Source of the DNA: Gemmatimonadota bacterium
GTDB taxonomy: Bacteria; Latescibacterota; UBA2968; UBA8231
Assembly: GCA_018673255.1 (NCBI GenBank)
Contig: JABHDC010000253.1
Span: forward strand, 186,001 to 250,000
Reading direction: 5' to 3'
DNA length: 64,000 nucleotides
Both the position numbers and the translations under genes were made by a program. The notes under the pieces were generated by a model. That model was given only the letters and a program-made list of their open reading frames with translations, was not told the DNA's origin and searched no databases. Below, in pieces: positions 27,648 through 36,622 of the stretch; positions within the stretch are counted from its first letter, which is position 1, and every line of letters begins with the position of its first letter.

Positions 27648-28959
27648 ATCTTTCGCAGCTGTCCGGCGCGCCCTGCGCAATCTCTCGCTGGCGATGACGG
27701 TGCTGGCAGTCGTGATCACCCTCATCTCAGGCCCTGATGGCCTGGACGTCCTGTCCCCATTGCGAACGCCCCTGATGCTCGCCAGCATGGTTGGCTGGGT
27801 CGCATATTTCGGGGTGCGATCGGTCCTGAGTGCCCGATCGCAGGGCAGGGGACCGCGGGAAACCCGGACAGTCGAGGGGCCTGCTGAAGAGCTGGTTCAG
27901 AAGGCGACAGCTCTCAGTATCACGCTGCAACCCGACCACGAGCCGGGCGGAACGGCGGAAGGGCTCTACGAAGAGGCAGAGCGGCTCTACGACAGCCATC
28001 AGTATCCGGCGGCGGCAGAGAAGTATGGTGCCGCGGCGGAAGCACGGGCCTCCCTGCCCGCCTATCTGAACTGGGGCGCGGCGCTGATCAACTGCTCCGA
28101 TTTCTCCCAGGCTGAAGAGGTCACGAGCCTTGGACTGCAGATGGCGACGCGGATGAAGCGCAAGGATTTCCGCGCCGCCTGCCTGGCGAATCTGGCCGTG
28201 GCACGCAATCGTCTGGGGCGGATCGATTCTGCGGAGAAGACGTGCGAGGAGGCGCTGGAGCTGTTTCGCATGGTCGGCGACAGTCACGGTCAGGCTGACG
28301 TGACACTGACGCTGGGCAACGTACACGCGCACCGTGGGGAGTACGAGAAGGCAGAATCGGCCTACAAGTCGGCGTTGCAGCGTTTCCAGGCCGTCGGCAA
28401 TGACGTGGGCCAGGCGAATTCCCGTGGAAATATGGGCAATCTCGCCATGCACCAGGAGCAACTGCCTCAGGCCCTGGCGCACCATCGGGCGGCGTTGAAG
28501 TTACATGAACAGGTGGCCAATCCGCTCGGTCGGGCCAATGCACTGGCGAATATCGGGAATGTTCGTTTCCGCATGGGGCGACCGAAGGAAGCGCGGCAGT
28601 CGTATGATGCGGCGCTCGAGATTTACCGCCAGATTGAGGTGCCACTGGGCGAGGCGAGTGTGCTTGGGAATCTCGGCAACGTCCTGTTCAAGAGTGGTGA
28701 GCACGACGAAGCGTTGCAGACCTATGAACGCACGATCGAGATTCATCGACACATCGGCAATGTGCTCGGCCATGCCAATACCCTCACGAATCTGGGCAGT
28801 CTGCTGATGAGGATGGAACGGCGGGCCGAGGCGTTGGAAGCCCTCCACGAGGCGCGCAGGCTCTTCGAGAGTGCCCAGGCGAAGACACGCGGGGCTACGG
28901 CCGCCGCAGCGCTGATCGAGCGCCTGGAGGGCGCCGACAAGGCCAACGGTGATGACTGA
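27640..28959 (+). CDS. Membrane-anchored TPR protein
   Basis: A 439-residue protein with two N-terminal transmembrane helices (about 15-33 and 43-62) and then tetratricopeptide repeats from about residue 105 to 425. Repeats are regular, e.g. ANALANIGNVRFRMGRPKEA, ASVLGNLGNVLFKSGEHDEA and ANTLTNLGSLLMRMERRAEA, with the 40-residue spacing of Kinesin-light-chain-like TPRs. The start is TTG 27,640, eight bases inside the end of the FliF-like gene, which implies coupled translation. It likely scaffolds a complex with the FliF-like partner. No catalytic residues. Confidence 0.85.
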   Translation: MAESFAAVRRALRNLSLAMTVLAVVITLISGPDGLDVLSPLRTPLMLASMVGWVAYFGVRSVLSARSQGRGPRETRTVEGPAEELVQKATALSITLQPDHEPGGTAEGLYEEAERLYDSHQYPAAAEKYGAAAEARASLPAYLNWGAALINCSDFSQAEEVTSLGLQMATRMKRKDFRAACLANLAVARNRLGRIDSAEKTCEEALELFRMVGDSHGQADVTLTLGNVHAHRGEYEKAESAYKSALQRFQAVGNDVGQANSRGNMGNLAMHQEQLPQALAHHRAALKLHEQVANPLGRANALANIGNVRFRMGRPKEARQSYDAALEIYRQIEVPLGEASVLGNLGNVLFKSGEHDEALQTYERTIEIHRHIGNVLGHANTLTNLGSLLMRMERRAEALEALHEARRLFESAQAKTRGATAAAALIERLEGADKANGDD

Positions 28960-29059
28960 ATCTGCTCTCACCGGCAACTGCAACCGTCCGATGACACACG
29001 AGGCGCCACAATGGCGCAACAACAGAACCGTGAACTATGTGCCTGAAAGGGGTGTACGA

Positions 29060-30163
29060 TTGAGAGGAATTGTGCCGAACAGAGTGTGGGGTCTTGTATG
29101 TATCAGCACTGCGATCTGCGCGGTGCTCTGCACTTCGGGTTCGGTTGATGCCCAACTCTACTCCGGTCTCACCTGGGAACAGCGATGGGAGATTGCCGAC
29201 AGTCTCGATCAAGGCAGCCGCCAGGCAGCCAATAGCGGAGATCTGGTCGGTGCGCTCGAGCTGGTGGATGCGGCGATTATAGCGCATCCGTCGCACTATC
29301 GTTCATGGCTGAACCGGTGGACCATGCGCATCCGCCAGGGGCTGCAGACGAATGTGTCCAATGAAGATCTGGCGGCGATGATCCTGGCCGACCAGCCTAA
29401 GATCGAGGCTGGTAATGCGCACGAAGATCAGGTGTACGTGCTCAGTTTTGGCGATACACGGTTGTTCCAATTGACGGGTGACTCGTCCCATGTGAGGCGG
29501 AGAGATCAGCGTCTGGCTACCCACGTGGCAGAGTTCTCCGACACGCCCCGCACATTCGATTTCCAGCTGACCCTGGCGAAATCTGTCGAGTCAGACGGCG
29601 CTGCCCGCACCTACTTCGATGCGGCACAAGGTCAGGCGATCAACTCAAGTCGCCGCAGAGCCTGGAGCCAGGCGGCCATCGAGCGGGGGATCGAGCGTCC
29701 CGAGTTTCTCAGCGACGAGGACGTGCAGGCAACGATCACACAGTGGTATTCGACCTTCGAAGACATTGAGAATGAGACGACGAAGCTGCGGGAAGAGGCG
29801 AATCTCGTCCTGTGGCACGGCCGCCTCTCCGTTGCTCGTGACGACTCGGCGGGTGTCGCCCACCTGGTTGACGCCTATGCCAATCGTCGCAGCAAGCTGG
29901 AACCGTGGGAGACACAACTGCTGGAGCAGGGCTGGAAGGCAGAGGTCCTGCCGCTGGCCATCATGGATGCACGTTACGAGGCCCTGCGGGGCGATCTGGC
30001 GATTATCCAGGGCGATACGTCCTCAGCCACAGACCGATACCGTGCTGCCTGGAAGCACATTGCGCCGATTCTCGAGGACTGGACTCGAGATCGCCAGCTG
30101 TTGTCGGGTGAACACATGGACAGACTGCGCCAGCGTCTCCTGCCTTACGTTCAGCAGCCGTGA
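29060..30163 (+). CDS. Secreted helical-repeat-like protein of unknown function
   Basis: A 367-residue protein that I do not recognise. The start is TTG 29,060 with AAAGGGG seven bases before it, which leaves a good signal peptide (WGLVCISTAICAVLCTSGSVDA, cut before QLYS). An ATG frame begins at 28,949, overlapping the TPR gene, but its codons give a poor signal. The mature part is mostly amphipathic alpha helix, e.g. WEIADSLDQGSRQAANSGDL and LVDAAIIAHPSHYRSWLNRW, which suggests TPR-like hairpins. It is the third gene of the FliF-like/TPR cluster and may be the periplasmic partner. It ends in a GC-rich hairpin. Confidence 0.55.
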   Translation: MRGIVPNRVWGLVCISTAICAVLCTSGSVDAQLYSGLTWEQRWEIADSLDQGSRQAANSGDLVGALELVDAAIIAHPSHYRSWLNRWTMRIRQGLQTNVSNEDLAAMILADQPKIEAGNAHEDQVYVLSFGDTRLFQLTGDSSHVRRRDQRLATHVAEFSDTPRTFDFQLTLAKSVESDGAARTYFDAAQGQAINSSRRRAWSQAAIERGIERPEFLSDEDVQATITQWYSTFEDIENETTKLREEANLVLWHGRLSVARDDSAGVAHLVDAYANRRSKLEPWETQLLEQGWKAEVLPLAIMDARYEALRGDLAIIQGDTSSATDRYRAAWKHIAPILEDWTRDRQLLSGEHMDRLRQRLLPYVQQP

Positions 30164-30169
30164 CACAAG

Positions 30170-30196
30170 GCGCCTCGTCGTCACGGCGGGGCGCCA
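30170..30196 (+). terminator. GC-rich hairpin between convergent genes
   Basis: GGCGCC at each end of a 27-base segment pairs with itself around CTCGTCGTCACGGCG. It lies between a + strand and a - strand gene that converge, so it could act as a bidirectional terminator, but there is no U-tract. Confidence 0.35.
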
Positions 30197-30213
30197 GGTG
30201 CCAGAGGATCCGG

Positions 30214-31239
30214 TCAGAAGGACAGCATTGCCTTCACGACCCCCGTTTGTGGCTCGAGCCATGACGGGAATTCTTCCACGACCGCCTCGAAGTCGGTGCG
30301 GTGCGTGATCCATGGTGTCGTATCCACATCGCCGCATTCCATCAGCGCCAGGATCCGCCTGAACTGAGCCGACGTACTGTTGCGGCTGGCGAGCAGACTC
30401 AGTTCGCGACGATGGAATTCGGGATTGGCGAAGCTGATGGTTTCGAGTTGGAAACCGACGAAGACCAGCCGACCGGCACTGGCCGGAAAGCTGAGGGAAG
30501 TTTCCATGGATGCGCGTGATCCCGTGCAATCGAAGACACACGTGGGCAGGTCGCCATCCAGATGCTCACGCAGGTCGGCCAGGGTGGTCTCGGCATCATC
30601 ACCGGGTGCACGGGCTCCAGCGATATCGAAGTGACCCAGTGCGAAGTCGCGGCGTCCCCCATCCAGTTCAATCATGTGGACGCGGGTTCCGGCCAGGGCG
30701 GCGAACTGAGCCGTCGCCAGGCCGATTGGGCCGGCGCCGACAACGAGGACTGTTTCCCCTGAGCCGAGTTGGGCCCGTTCGACGGCGTGCGCGCCGATCC
30801 CGAGTGTTTCCACGAGGGCCAGTTGCTCGAGGTCGAGGGTGTTCGACCGAAAGAGTTTCCTTGCCGGCACATCGATAAACTCTCGCATGCCCCCATCCGT
30901 GTGCACTCCCAGAACCTGTAGTGACTGGCAGCAGTTGTAGGTGCCGGCGCGACAGGCCTGGCAGGTGCCACACTCCATGTACGGTTCGACGGCCACGTGA
31001 TCACCTACACACAGGTCGTCAACACCATCGCCCAGCGCCACGATCTCAGCGCCGAGTTCGTGGCCGAGGATGCGGGGGTATTCAAAGAAGGGTTGGCGAC
31101 CACGGAAGGCGTGCAGGTCGGTGCCACAGATTCCGACGCGGTGGATGCGGAGCGTGGCGTGCCCAGCCGCAGGTGCGTCCGGCTCAGTCGTGTCGGCTCG
31201 TTCAAAGCGGCCCGGTTCGGCCAGGATCAAGGTCTTCAT
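30214..31239 (-). CDS. Zinc-binding alcohol/polyol dehydrogenase (MDR family)
   Basis: A 341-residue medium-chain dehydrogenase. The zinc-catalytic block is GICGTDLHAFRG, GHELGAEIVALGDGV, and the structural zinc cysteines are in CGTCQACRAGTYNCC. The Rossmann motif is LVVGAGPIGLATAQ. NAD(P)-linked polyol or L-gulonate/galactitol-type dehydrogenases are the closest general match. The start ATG 31,239 gives MKTLILAEPG; the frame extends upstream without homology. It lies 81 bases after a uronate-reductase-like gene on the same strand, so a joint sugar-acid pathway is plausible. Substrate not assigned. Confidence 0.88.
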   Translation of the reverse strand: MKTLILAEPGRFERADTTEPDAPAAGHATLRIHRVGICGTDLHAFRGRQPFFEYPRILGHELGAEIVALGDGVDDLCVGDHVAVEPYMECGTCQACRAGTYNCCQSLQVLGVHTDGGMREFIDVPARKLFRSNTLDLEQLALVETLGIGAHAVERAQLGSGETVLVVGAGPIGLATAQFAALAGTRVHMIELDGGRRDFALGHFDIAGARAPGDDAETTLADLREHLDGDLPTCVFDCTGSRASMETSLSFPASAGRLVFVGFQLETISFANPEFHRRELSLLASRNSTSAQFRRILALMECGDVDTTPWITHRTDFEAVVEEFPSWLEPQTGVVKAMLSF

Positions 31240-31320
31240 GGTGACTCGATCTGTGTTGTGGTGTTGAAACGGCAGAGCATATTCGCAGAACGTGCTCCAA
31301 GAGAGCCCCCGCGTCACGCC

Positions 31321-32523
31321 TCAACGACCGAGGATCTGAGCCAGCAGCGGCGGCTTCTCTCCGAAGCGATTGACGTAGTCGTCGAAACTCGGTTGTAGTC
31401 GCGTCTGCAGCTTGGTCTCGTGATGCAGGGCGATATCGGCCAGACGATGTTCCAGCCAGGGGTTGGCAAAACGTTCGAAGGTGGCCGCCGCAAAATCGTC
31501 GGCCCCTTCCACGCGATCACCGAGGGCGGGGAGGATCTCCTCTTCGAGCAGTTGATGCAGCCATTTGTCGACGTCGTCGTGGCCGATCGCAGCACCTACT
31601 GTCTCGATGCCCATGGGCAGGGCCCGTGCCACCAGGGCCGTGTGGGCGCCATTGAGGATTCGCACCTTGCGCAGGCTGTAGGGTGTGATGTCCGGGACGC
31701 GTTCGATGGCGTCATGCTCGAGGAATCCCAGACGCCCATCGTCCTGGATCGCCCACAGTGCGAAGGGCTCTGTCACCGTCAACAGGGCGTCCACGTGCAG
31801 CAAGGGGTGTGACGCCGGTCGACCGGAGACGATTCGATCGACGAGGGTGTTCACCCAGCGACACTCGCTGTCGAGCCAGGCCATCAAGACATCTGGCAGG
31901 CGCCAGCGTTGTGCCTGCTCGAAAACAAGACCTCGCAGCACATCGGCATTGGCGTCGACCAGTTCGCACGGCAGGATCGTGACGCCGGGCAAACCGCAGT
32001 GGTGACGGTGAGCCAGGACGGTGAGCAACTTCGCGGGGAAGGAGATCGGCGTGGATGGCGAGAGGGCCGATGGGGTTTCGGCCGCGGTGTCTGCACCGAC
32101 CTCATCATCGGCCAATTGCAGACCGGCCTCGGTCGTGTTGGAGATGATCCAACGCAGATCAGGCGATTCCGCCACCTCCAGAACCGCATCCCATTGATCG
32201 GTAGCGGACAGGGCACGTGAGATGCCCTGGTCCACACGGATCACCTGATCGACATCGTTTCCATGCGTCAGGCCCCGCACGACGACGTGGTAACATCCCT
32301 TCTGGTCGTTGATCCACCGTGTGCGGTCGCTATTCGTGGAGGTGACGACGACGGCCCGGCCCGCATGCTGGCCGGCTTCGTTGGCCTCGTGCAGGAACAG
32401 GTCGGCGAAGGCGCGCAGGAAGTTGCCGCCACCAAATTGCAGGACCGTCTCAGGCTGGGTAGGTGTCTGGTCCGGCCTGGGGTGCAGCGATCGATGGCAG
32501 GCGTCGTGTCCCGGGCCGGTCAA
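31321..32523 (-). CDS. Mannitol dehydrogenase family, tagaturonate-reductase-like
   Basis: A 400-residue long-chain dehydrogenase. ETVLQFGGGNFLRAF is the N-terminal Rossmann entry, and LRKVRILNGAHTAL carries the family's conserved catalytic Lys and Asn/His region. The layout suits tagaturonate/fructuronate reductases that turn a keto-uronate into altronate or mannonate. It starts with TTG 32,523, preceded by GAGG, and overlaps the sialidase-like stop. Residues before ETVLQ are poorly conserved, so the exact start is uncertain. No uxaA/uxuA hydratase is adjacent; the dehydratases at 20.4 and 51.9 kb could be downstream. Confidence 0.8.
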   Translation of the reverse strand: MTGPGHDACHRSLHPRPDQTPTQPETVLQFGGGNFLRAFADLFLHEANEAGQHAGRAVVVTSTNSDRTRWINDQKGCYHVVVRGLTHGNDVDQVIRVDQGISRALSATDQWDAVLEVAESPDLRWIISNTTEAGLQLADDEVGADTAAETPSALSPSTPISFPAKLLTVLAHRHHCGLPGVTILPCELVDANADVLRGLVFEQAQRWRLPDVLMAWLDSECRWVNTLVDRIVSGRPASHPLLHVDALLTVTEPFALWAIQDDGRLGFLEHDAIERVPDITPYSLRKVRILNGAHTALVARALPMGIETVGAAIGHDDVDKWLHQLLEEEILPALGDRVEGADDFAAATFERFANPWLEHRLADIALHHETKLQTRLQPSFDDYVNRFGEKPPLLAQILGR

Positions 32524-33638
32524 TCGATGACCTCAAGTCGTGTCCACCGCGTGTGGGTGATGCCCCCGCTCGTGCACCAGAACCAGGTCAGCAGTGTGCC
32601 GTCGTCGAGTCGACGGCCACCGGGTTTGCCGAAGGCGATGAGCATGTGTTCGGCGAGGAAGTTGTCGTGGTCGGTCGTGCCCAGGGTCGCCTCGGTACCA
32701 GCGTCAAATACAACCGCTTCGTGCTGGGTGTCGAAGTGGGTGAGATCGGCGCTCAGGGCGACGTGCACGCCCTGCGGCTCATGACGGTGGTTGTAGATGG
32801 CGGCGACGCGGCCATCGGCCAGGGGGATCGGCGTGCAAACCTGACCACGCAGATTGGTCGGGATCGGGGGCGACCAGGTGTGCCCCCCATCGCTGGAAAG
32901 GACCTGGTGATTCGTGATGTCTTCACTGGTCCCATACAGGTGGGTCCACATCATCGTATACAGGCGACCATCGGCCAGCTGGCAATTCATCTGATCCCAA
33001 TAGAGGATCTTCCCCTGCGGATCGTCGGCGACGACGGTGAGATCGCCCCATGTTCTGCCCTGATCGGTGGAGACAATGTGCCAGGCGCGCTGATCGGGTG
33101 GTCCCTCGTGGCCCTCGGGTTTCCAGGTTTCCAGTGGCCAGAGCCAGCGGTCGGGCGACAACTGCAACAACTGGCCTGCCGAATTCCAGGTGTAGCGACT
33201 CGGGTCCAGATCCACGGGCACAACCTGGGGTGGCGTCCAGGTGCTGCCCCCGTCCTCGGACCAGAACAGGCACATCTCGGGTCGGGCCAGGGCTTCGCTG
33301 TCGGGATTGAAGAGGTTTCCGTCCGTCGTCTCGAAGCGAGTGCACGTCATCACCAGTCGCGGGACTGAATCCGTGGGCGCCTCGACGAGGCTGATCTGGG
33401 GGCAGCGGTACGCCCAGCCATCGGCAGGAAGTCCACCTGCGTGAATGGAACCGGCTTCCGTCCATGGTTGACCATCGGGGGAGTGCAGCACAACGATGTG
33501 GTTGTCGTCGCTGCCGAGTTCCTGGCCCACATGCTGGCAGGCGATGAATGTTCCATCCGGCAGGGGGGTCATCCACGGCATGTAGGCACCCCGCCCTTCG
33601 ACGAGGGAGAGGATGCCCTGGTCAACGATACGCAGCAT
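32520..33638 (-). CDS. Sialidase/BNR-repeat-family protein
   Basis: A 372-residue six-bladed beta-propeller-like protein with no signal peptide. Three Asp-box motifs are visible: FWSEDGGSTWT, VSTDQGRTWG, LSSDGGHTWS. A catalytic Arg-triad of true exo-sialidases cannot be confirmed; several such propellers in this operon context act on other glycans. The reading frame overlaps the reductase start (four bases) and is likely co-transcribed with it. GRGAYMPWM and WYWTC near the ends show the usual aromatic blade content. Confidence 0.75.
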   Translation of the reverse strand: MLRIVDQGILSLVEGRGAYMPWMTPLPDGTFIACQHVGQELGSDDNHIVVLHSPDGQPWTEAGSIHAGGLPADGWAYRCPQISLVEAPTDSVPRLVMTCTRFETTDGNLFNPDSEALARPEMCLFWSEDGGSTWTPPQVVPVDLDPSRYTWNSAGQLLQLSPDRWLWPLETWKPEGHEGPPDQRAWHIVSTDQGRTWGDLTVVADDPQGKILYWDQMNCQLADGRLYTMMWTHLYGTSEDITNHQVLSSDGGHTWSPPIPTNLRGQVCTPIPLADGRVAAIYNHRHEPQGVHVALSADLTHFDTQHEAVVFDAGTEATLGTTDHDNFLAEHMLIAFGKPGGRRLDDGTLLTWFWCTSGGITHTRWTRLEVID

Positions 33639-33714
33639 AGCAGTCTATTCTCTATCTTGGAACCGAATTCCGGATCTTCGAGACAATACGAAACAGCGAG
33701 AGGGAGAGTAGTCG

Positions 33715-34557
33715 ATGACGAGTGCCACAGCCAACGAGGCACGGCAGCAATTGCTGCGCGATGGGTTCTGTCGTTTCGAGCAGGTCCTGGATGCGGATCT
33801 GCTCAAGCGCACGCGGCAAGTCTCGGATCGACTGCTCGATGCAGCTTCTCAGGAGCACCTGGAAGAACAGAAATCCACCGGGTCACTGATCAGCGTTCTC
33901 GAAGACCCATTCTTCGCTGAACTGATTGCCGCGCCCGCTGCTCGGGAGGCTCTCGCTGCACTCGGGTTCCCAGATCCGAAGTATGCGGCAGGTTTCGTTA
34001 TCAGCAAACCGGGTGGCTCGCCGCCTCTCTTCTGGCATCAGGACTGGTGGGGTTGGGACGAGGAGTGCTCCTACACATGGGCGCAGCCGATGCAGGCATT
34101 TCTCATGTGGTATCTGGTGGACACCACGACTGAGAATGGTTGCCTGCGTGTGCTCAAGGGCACCCATCGCAAGCGCCATTCGATGCACGACGAAGTGCCG
34201 GATGCACATACGGCTGAATTGCGCGCCGTCGTCGATCCAGATCATCCAGCCTATCGGGCCCAGCCTGAAGAGGTGGATGTGCCCGTGAATGCGGGCGATC
34301 TTGTCATCGGTGACTCGCGCCTGCTGCACTCGGCCCATGCGAACAAGACCGACCAGCGGCGCACGGTAATCACGCTGTGGTACTACCCGGCGTGGGATGA
34401 ATTGAGCGAGCCGATCCGGGCCCGGCTCTCCAAGGATGGCATGGAGGATCATTGGCCGCCTGAGGCGATCGAGCGCATTGGATCGTTGCGGCCCACCTAT
34501 GATGGCGACGCCGAGGATGCGAACTGGAATCGCATCCCCGGTCCACGACTCAAGTGA
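33715..34557 (+). CDS. Phytanoyl-CoA dioxygenase family protein (PhyH, 1)
   Basis: A 280-residue Fe(II)/2-oxoglutarate-dependent oxygenase with intact iron ligands: WHQDWWGW (HxD) and the distal His in SRLLHSAHANKTDQRRTVIT, where the Arg for 2-oxoglutarate follows. Members in this lineage hydroxylate many small molecules, so phytanoyl-CoA itself is not implied. The ATG has GGGAGAG upstream. It ends 12 bases before an Ldh-family oxidoreductase, with which it may share a transcript. It is the first of four PhyH genes in this window. Confidence 0.9.
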   Translation: MTSATANEARQQLLRDGFCRFEQVLDADLLKRTRQVSDRLLDAASQEHLEEQKSTGSLISVLEDPFFAELIAAPAAREALAALGFPDPKYAAGFVISKPGGSPPLFWHQDWWGWDEECSYTWAQPMQAFLMWYLVDTTTENGCLRVLKGTHRKRHSMHDEVPDAHTAELRAVVDPDHPAYRAQPEEVDVPVNAGDLVIGDSRLLHSAHANKTDQRRTVITLWYYPAWDELSEPIRARLSKDGMEDHWPPEAIERIGSLRPTYDGDAEDANWNRIPGPRLK

Positions 34558-34569
34558 GGGGACACAAGC

Positions 34570-35625
34570 GTGACTGAACTACGGGTGGATGGGAAGGACC
34601 TCGAGCGCTTCACGGCGCAGGCCTTCGAAGGGGTCGGTATGTCCCCGGAGGATGCGGCAGTGGAAGCGGAGGTGCTGGTCTGGGCGAATATGCGGGGGGT
34701 CGATTCTCACGGCGTGGCGAGAATCGAATCGTATCTGGCCGCTGCTGACAGTGGCAGCATGAAGGTGAAGCCAGATGTTCGCATCATCAGCGAGAGGGCG
34801 GCGGCGCTCTATATCGAGGGTGACCATGCTTTTGGCCCCGTCGTCACCTCGTACGCCGTGGGCCTGGTGGCAGAAAAGGCCAAGCAAGCCGGCGTCGGCT
34901 GGGCGCTGATCCGAAATACGACGCACCAGGGCGCCATGGGGTACTACACTGAGCAACTGGCGTTGCGGGGGCTGGCTGGAATCGCCGTCGTGACGAATCC
35001 ACCGAATATGGCCCACCCGGGTACGAGGGCGGCAGGTGTGCACAACAGTCCGATCTCCTTTGCCGTGCCCGGCCCCGATGGTCGCGGACCTCTCGTACTC
35101 GACATGGCCACCAGTATTGCCGCCTTCGGCAAGGTGATGGTCGCCGGAGACAAAGGGGTCCCGATCCCCGATACGTGGGCGCTGGATGCTGATGGTGATC
35201 CCACGACCGATCCGGCAGCGGCGCGCACACTGCGGCCGGCCGGTGAATACAAGGGCTACGGTCTGGCCCTGCTGTTCGAGTGTTTCACCAGTCTCATGGC
35301 GGCCAATCCACTGGTCTCGCCGAATATTCTGGCCGACAAGACCGGGCCGGCCACGTCTGGCGCACAGAACTCCTTTCTGTGTGCCGTCGATGTGTCGATG
35401 TTTGGCGATCTGACCGACTATCGGCAGGAAGTGGAGGACCTGATCCGTGCCGAGAAGTCCCTGCCCCGGCAGGATGGCGTGGACGAAGTCTTCGTGCCCG
35501 GTGATCCGGAATTGCGAACCCTGGCTGAGCGTGAGCGGGATGGGGTGCCCATGCCACCGGGTACGTGGGCGAAGATTGAGGTGGCGGCCGAACGATTCGG
35601 TCTGGAACTGCCCAAGCAGGTCTGA
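34570..35625 (+). CDS. Ldh family oxidoreductase (malate/L-lactate/ureidoglycolate dehydrogenase type)
   Basis: A 351-residue NAD(P)-dependent dehydrogenase of the Ldh_2 family. MRGVDSHGVARIESYL is its hallmark, with the catalytic His in DSHG, and HQGAMGYYTEQLALRGL and APGTRAAGVHNSPISFAVPG-like segments follow. A GTG start at 34,570 is 12 bases after the PhyH stop. Typical substrates are malate, sulfolactate, ureidoglycolate or 2,3-diketo-gulonate-type sugar acids; no neighbour decides among them. Confidence 0.92.
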   Translation: MTELRVDGKDLERFTAQAFEGVGMSPEDAAVEAEVLVWANMRGVDSHGVARIESYLAAADSGSMKVKPDVRIISERAAALYIEGDHAFGPVVTSYAVGLVAEKAKQAGVGWALIRNTTHQGAMGYYTEQLALRGLAGIAVVTNPPNMAHPGTRAAGVHNSPISFAVPGPDGRGPLVLDMATSIAAFGKVMVAGDKGVPIPDTWALDADGDPTTDPAAARTLRPAGEYKGYGLALLFECFTSLMAANPLVSPNILADKTGPATSGAQNSFLCAVDVSMFGDLTDYRQEVEDLIRAEKSLPRQDGVDEVFVPGDPELRTLAERERDGVPMPPGTWAKIEVAAERFGLELPKQV

Positions 35626-35688
35626 TCTGCACGGCGAGCACGATCACCGCAACGGTGAGTGTCTTCGCCACCAACCAAGAAAGGCCAC

Positions 35689-36546
35689 ATGATGGCCGAC
35701 GAATCTCTGATTGCCGTCTTCATCGATTTCGAAAACCTGGCCATCGGTCTGCGACCGGGACGCTTCCAGGCTGACATCGTGCTCAAGCGATTTCTCGAGC
35801 GGGGGCGTGTCGTCCACAAGCGCGCTTACTGCGACTGGAGTGGCTACCGCAACGACGTGCGGGACATGCATACGCAGGGAATCGAACTCATCGACATTCC
35901 CCAGACTCGGCACAGCGGCAAGAACTCAGCCGATATCCGCATGGTGGTGGACGCCATCGACCTGAGTTACGCCAAGGATCACATCGATACCTTCGCACTG
36001 ATCACCGGCGATTCGGATTTCTCGCCCCTGGCATCGAAGCTGAAGGAGAACAACCGTCGCGTCATCGGCTGTGGCGTGCGCAAGTCGACATCGGATCTGC
36101 TCATCAACAGCTGCGATGAGTTCATGTTCTACGATGATCTGGTAGAGAAGTCCCAACAGCGACCGACTCGAAGAAAGAGGGTCCCAGCCCCCGTTCCTGA
36201 GCCAGAGGTGAAGGCCGAGCCGAAATCCAAGGCGAAGCCGAAGAGCCGTGCCAAGGGCAAGCCAGCGGTAAAGGCACCGGTCGTTGAACCCGTGGTGGAT
36301 TCTCCACAGGAAGAGGGCATTGATCGTCTCGTGCAGATCGTCGCCTCGCTGGAAGAAGACTATTCTCCTCTGTGGAGTTCACTGGTGAAACAGTCCCTGC
36401 GGCGCGTCGATCCAGGCTTCAGCGAGAAGCGCTACGGATTCCGCAATTTCAACGAGATGATGGCCGCTGCAGCGGCGGCGGGCTACATCGAGTTGGAACA
36501 TGACAAGTCGCGCGGCAATGACATGGTGCGCCTGCGCGAGGCTTGA
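35689..36546 (+). CDS. NYN-domain protein with C-terminal LOTUS/OST-HTH domain
   Basis: A 285-residue protein with a PIN-like nuclease NYN domain (about 1-150): IAVFIDFENLAIG, DIRMVVDAIDLSY, and ALITGDSDFSPLASKL carry the acidic metal-binding residues. A linker of lysine, proline and glutamate follows (residues about 160-210), then a winged LOTUS/OST-HTH domain (GIDRLVQIVASL to RLREA), a pairing common in bacterial and eukaryotic RNA-regulating proteins. It may cut or bind structured RNA. ATGs at 35,689 and 35,692 are both close to AAAGG; the GTG at 35,659 is less likely. Confidence 0.9.
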   Translation: MMADESLIAVFIDFENLAIGLRPGRFQADIVLKRFLERGRVVHKRAYCDWSGYRNDVRDMHTQGIELIDIPQTRHSGKNSADIRMVVDAIDLSYAKDHIDTFALITGDSDFSPLASKLKENNRRVIGCGVRKSTSDLLINSCDEFMFYDDLVEKSQQRPTRRKRVPAPVPEPEVKAEPKSKAKPKSRAKGKPAVKAPVVEPVVDSPQEEGIDRLVQIVASLEEDYSPLWSSLVKQSLRRVDPGFSEKRYGFRNFNEMMAAAAAAGYIELEHDKSRGNDMVRLREA

Positions 36547-36575
36547 GAGGCAGATACAGACTCATCAGCCAGGAT

Positions 36576-36601
36576 GCTGGCCGGAGCTGACGCCGGCCAG
36601 C
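36576..36601 (+). terminator. Nine-base-pair hairpin between convergent genes
   Basis: GCTGGCCGG and CCGGCCAGC pair exactly around an eight-base loop, between the NYN gene and the convergent exosortase-partner gene. No U-tract follows on either strand. Confidence 0.45.
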
Positions 36602-36622
36602 AGATTCCTGGATGCGCTGGCC

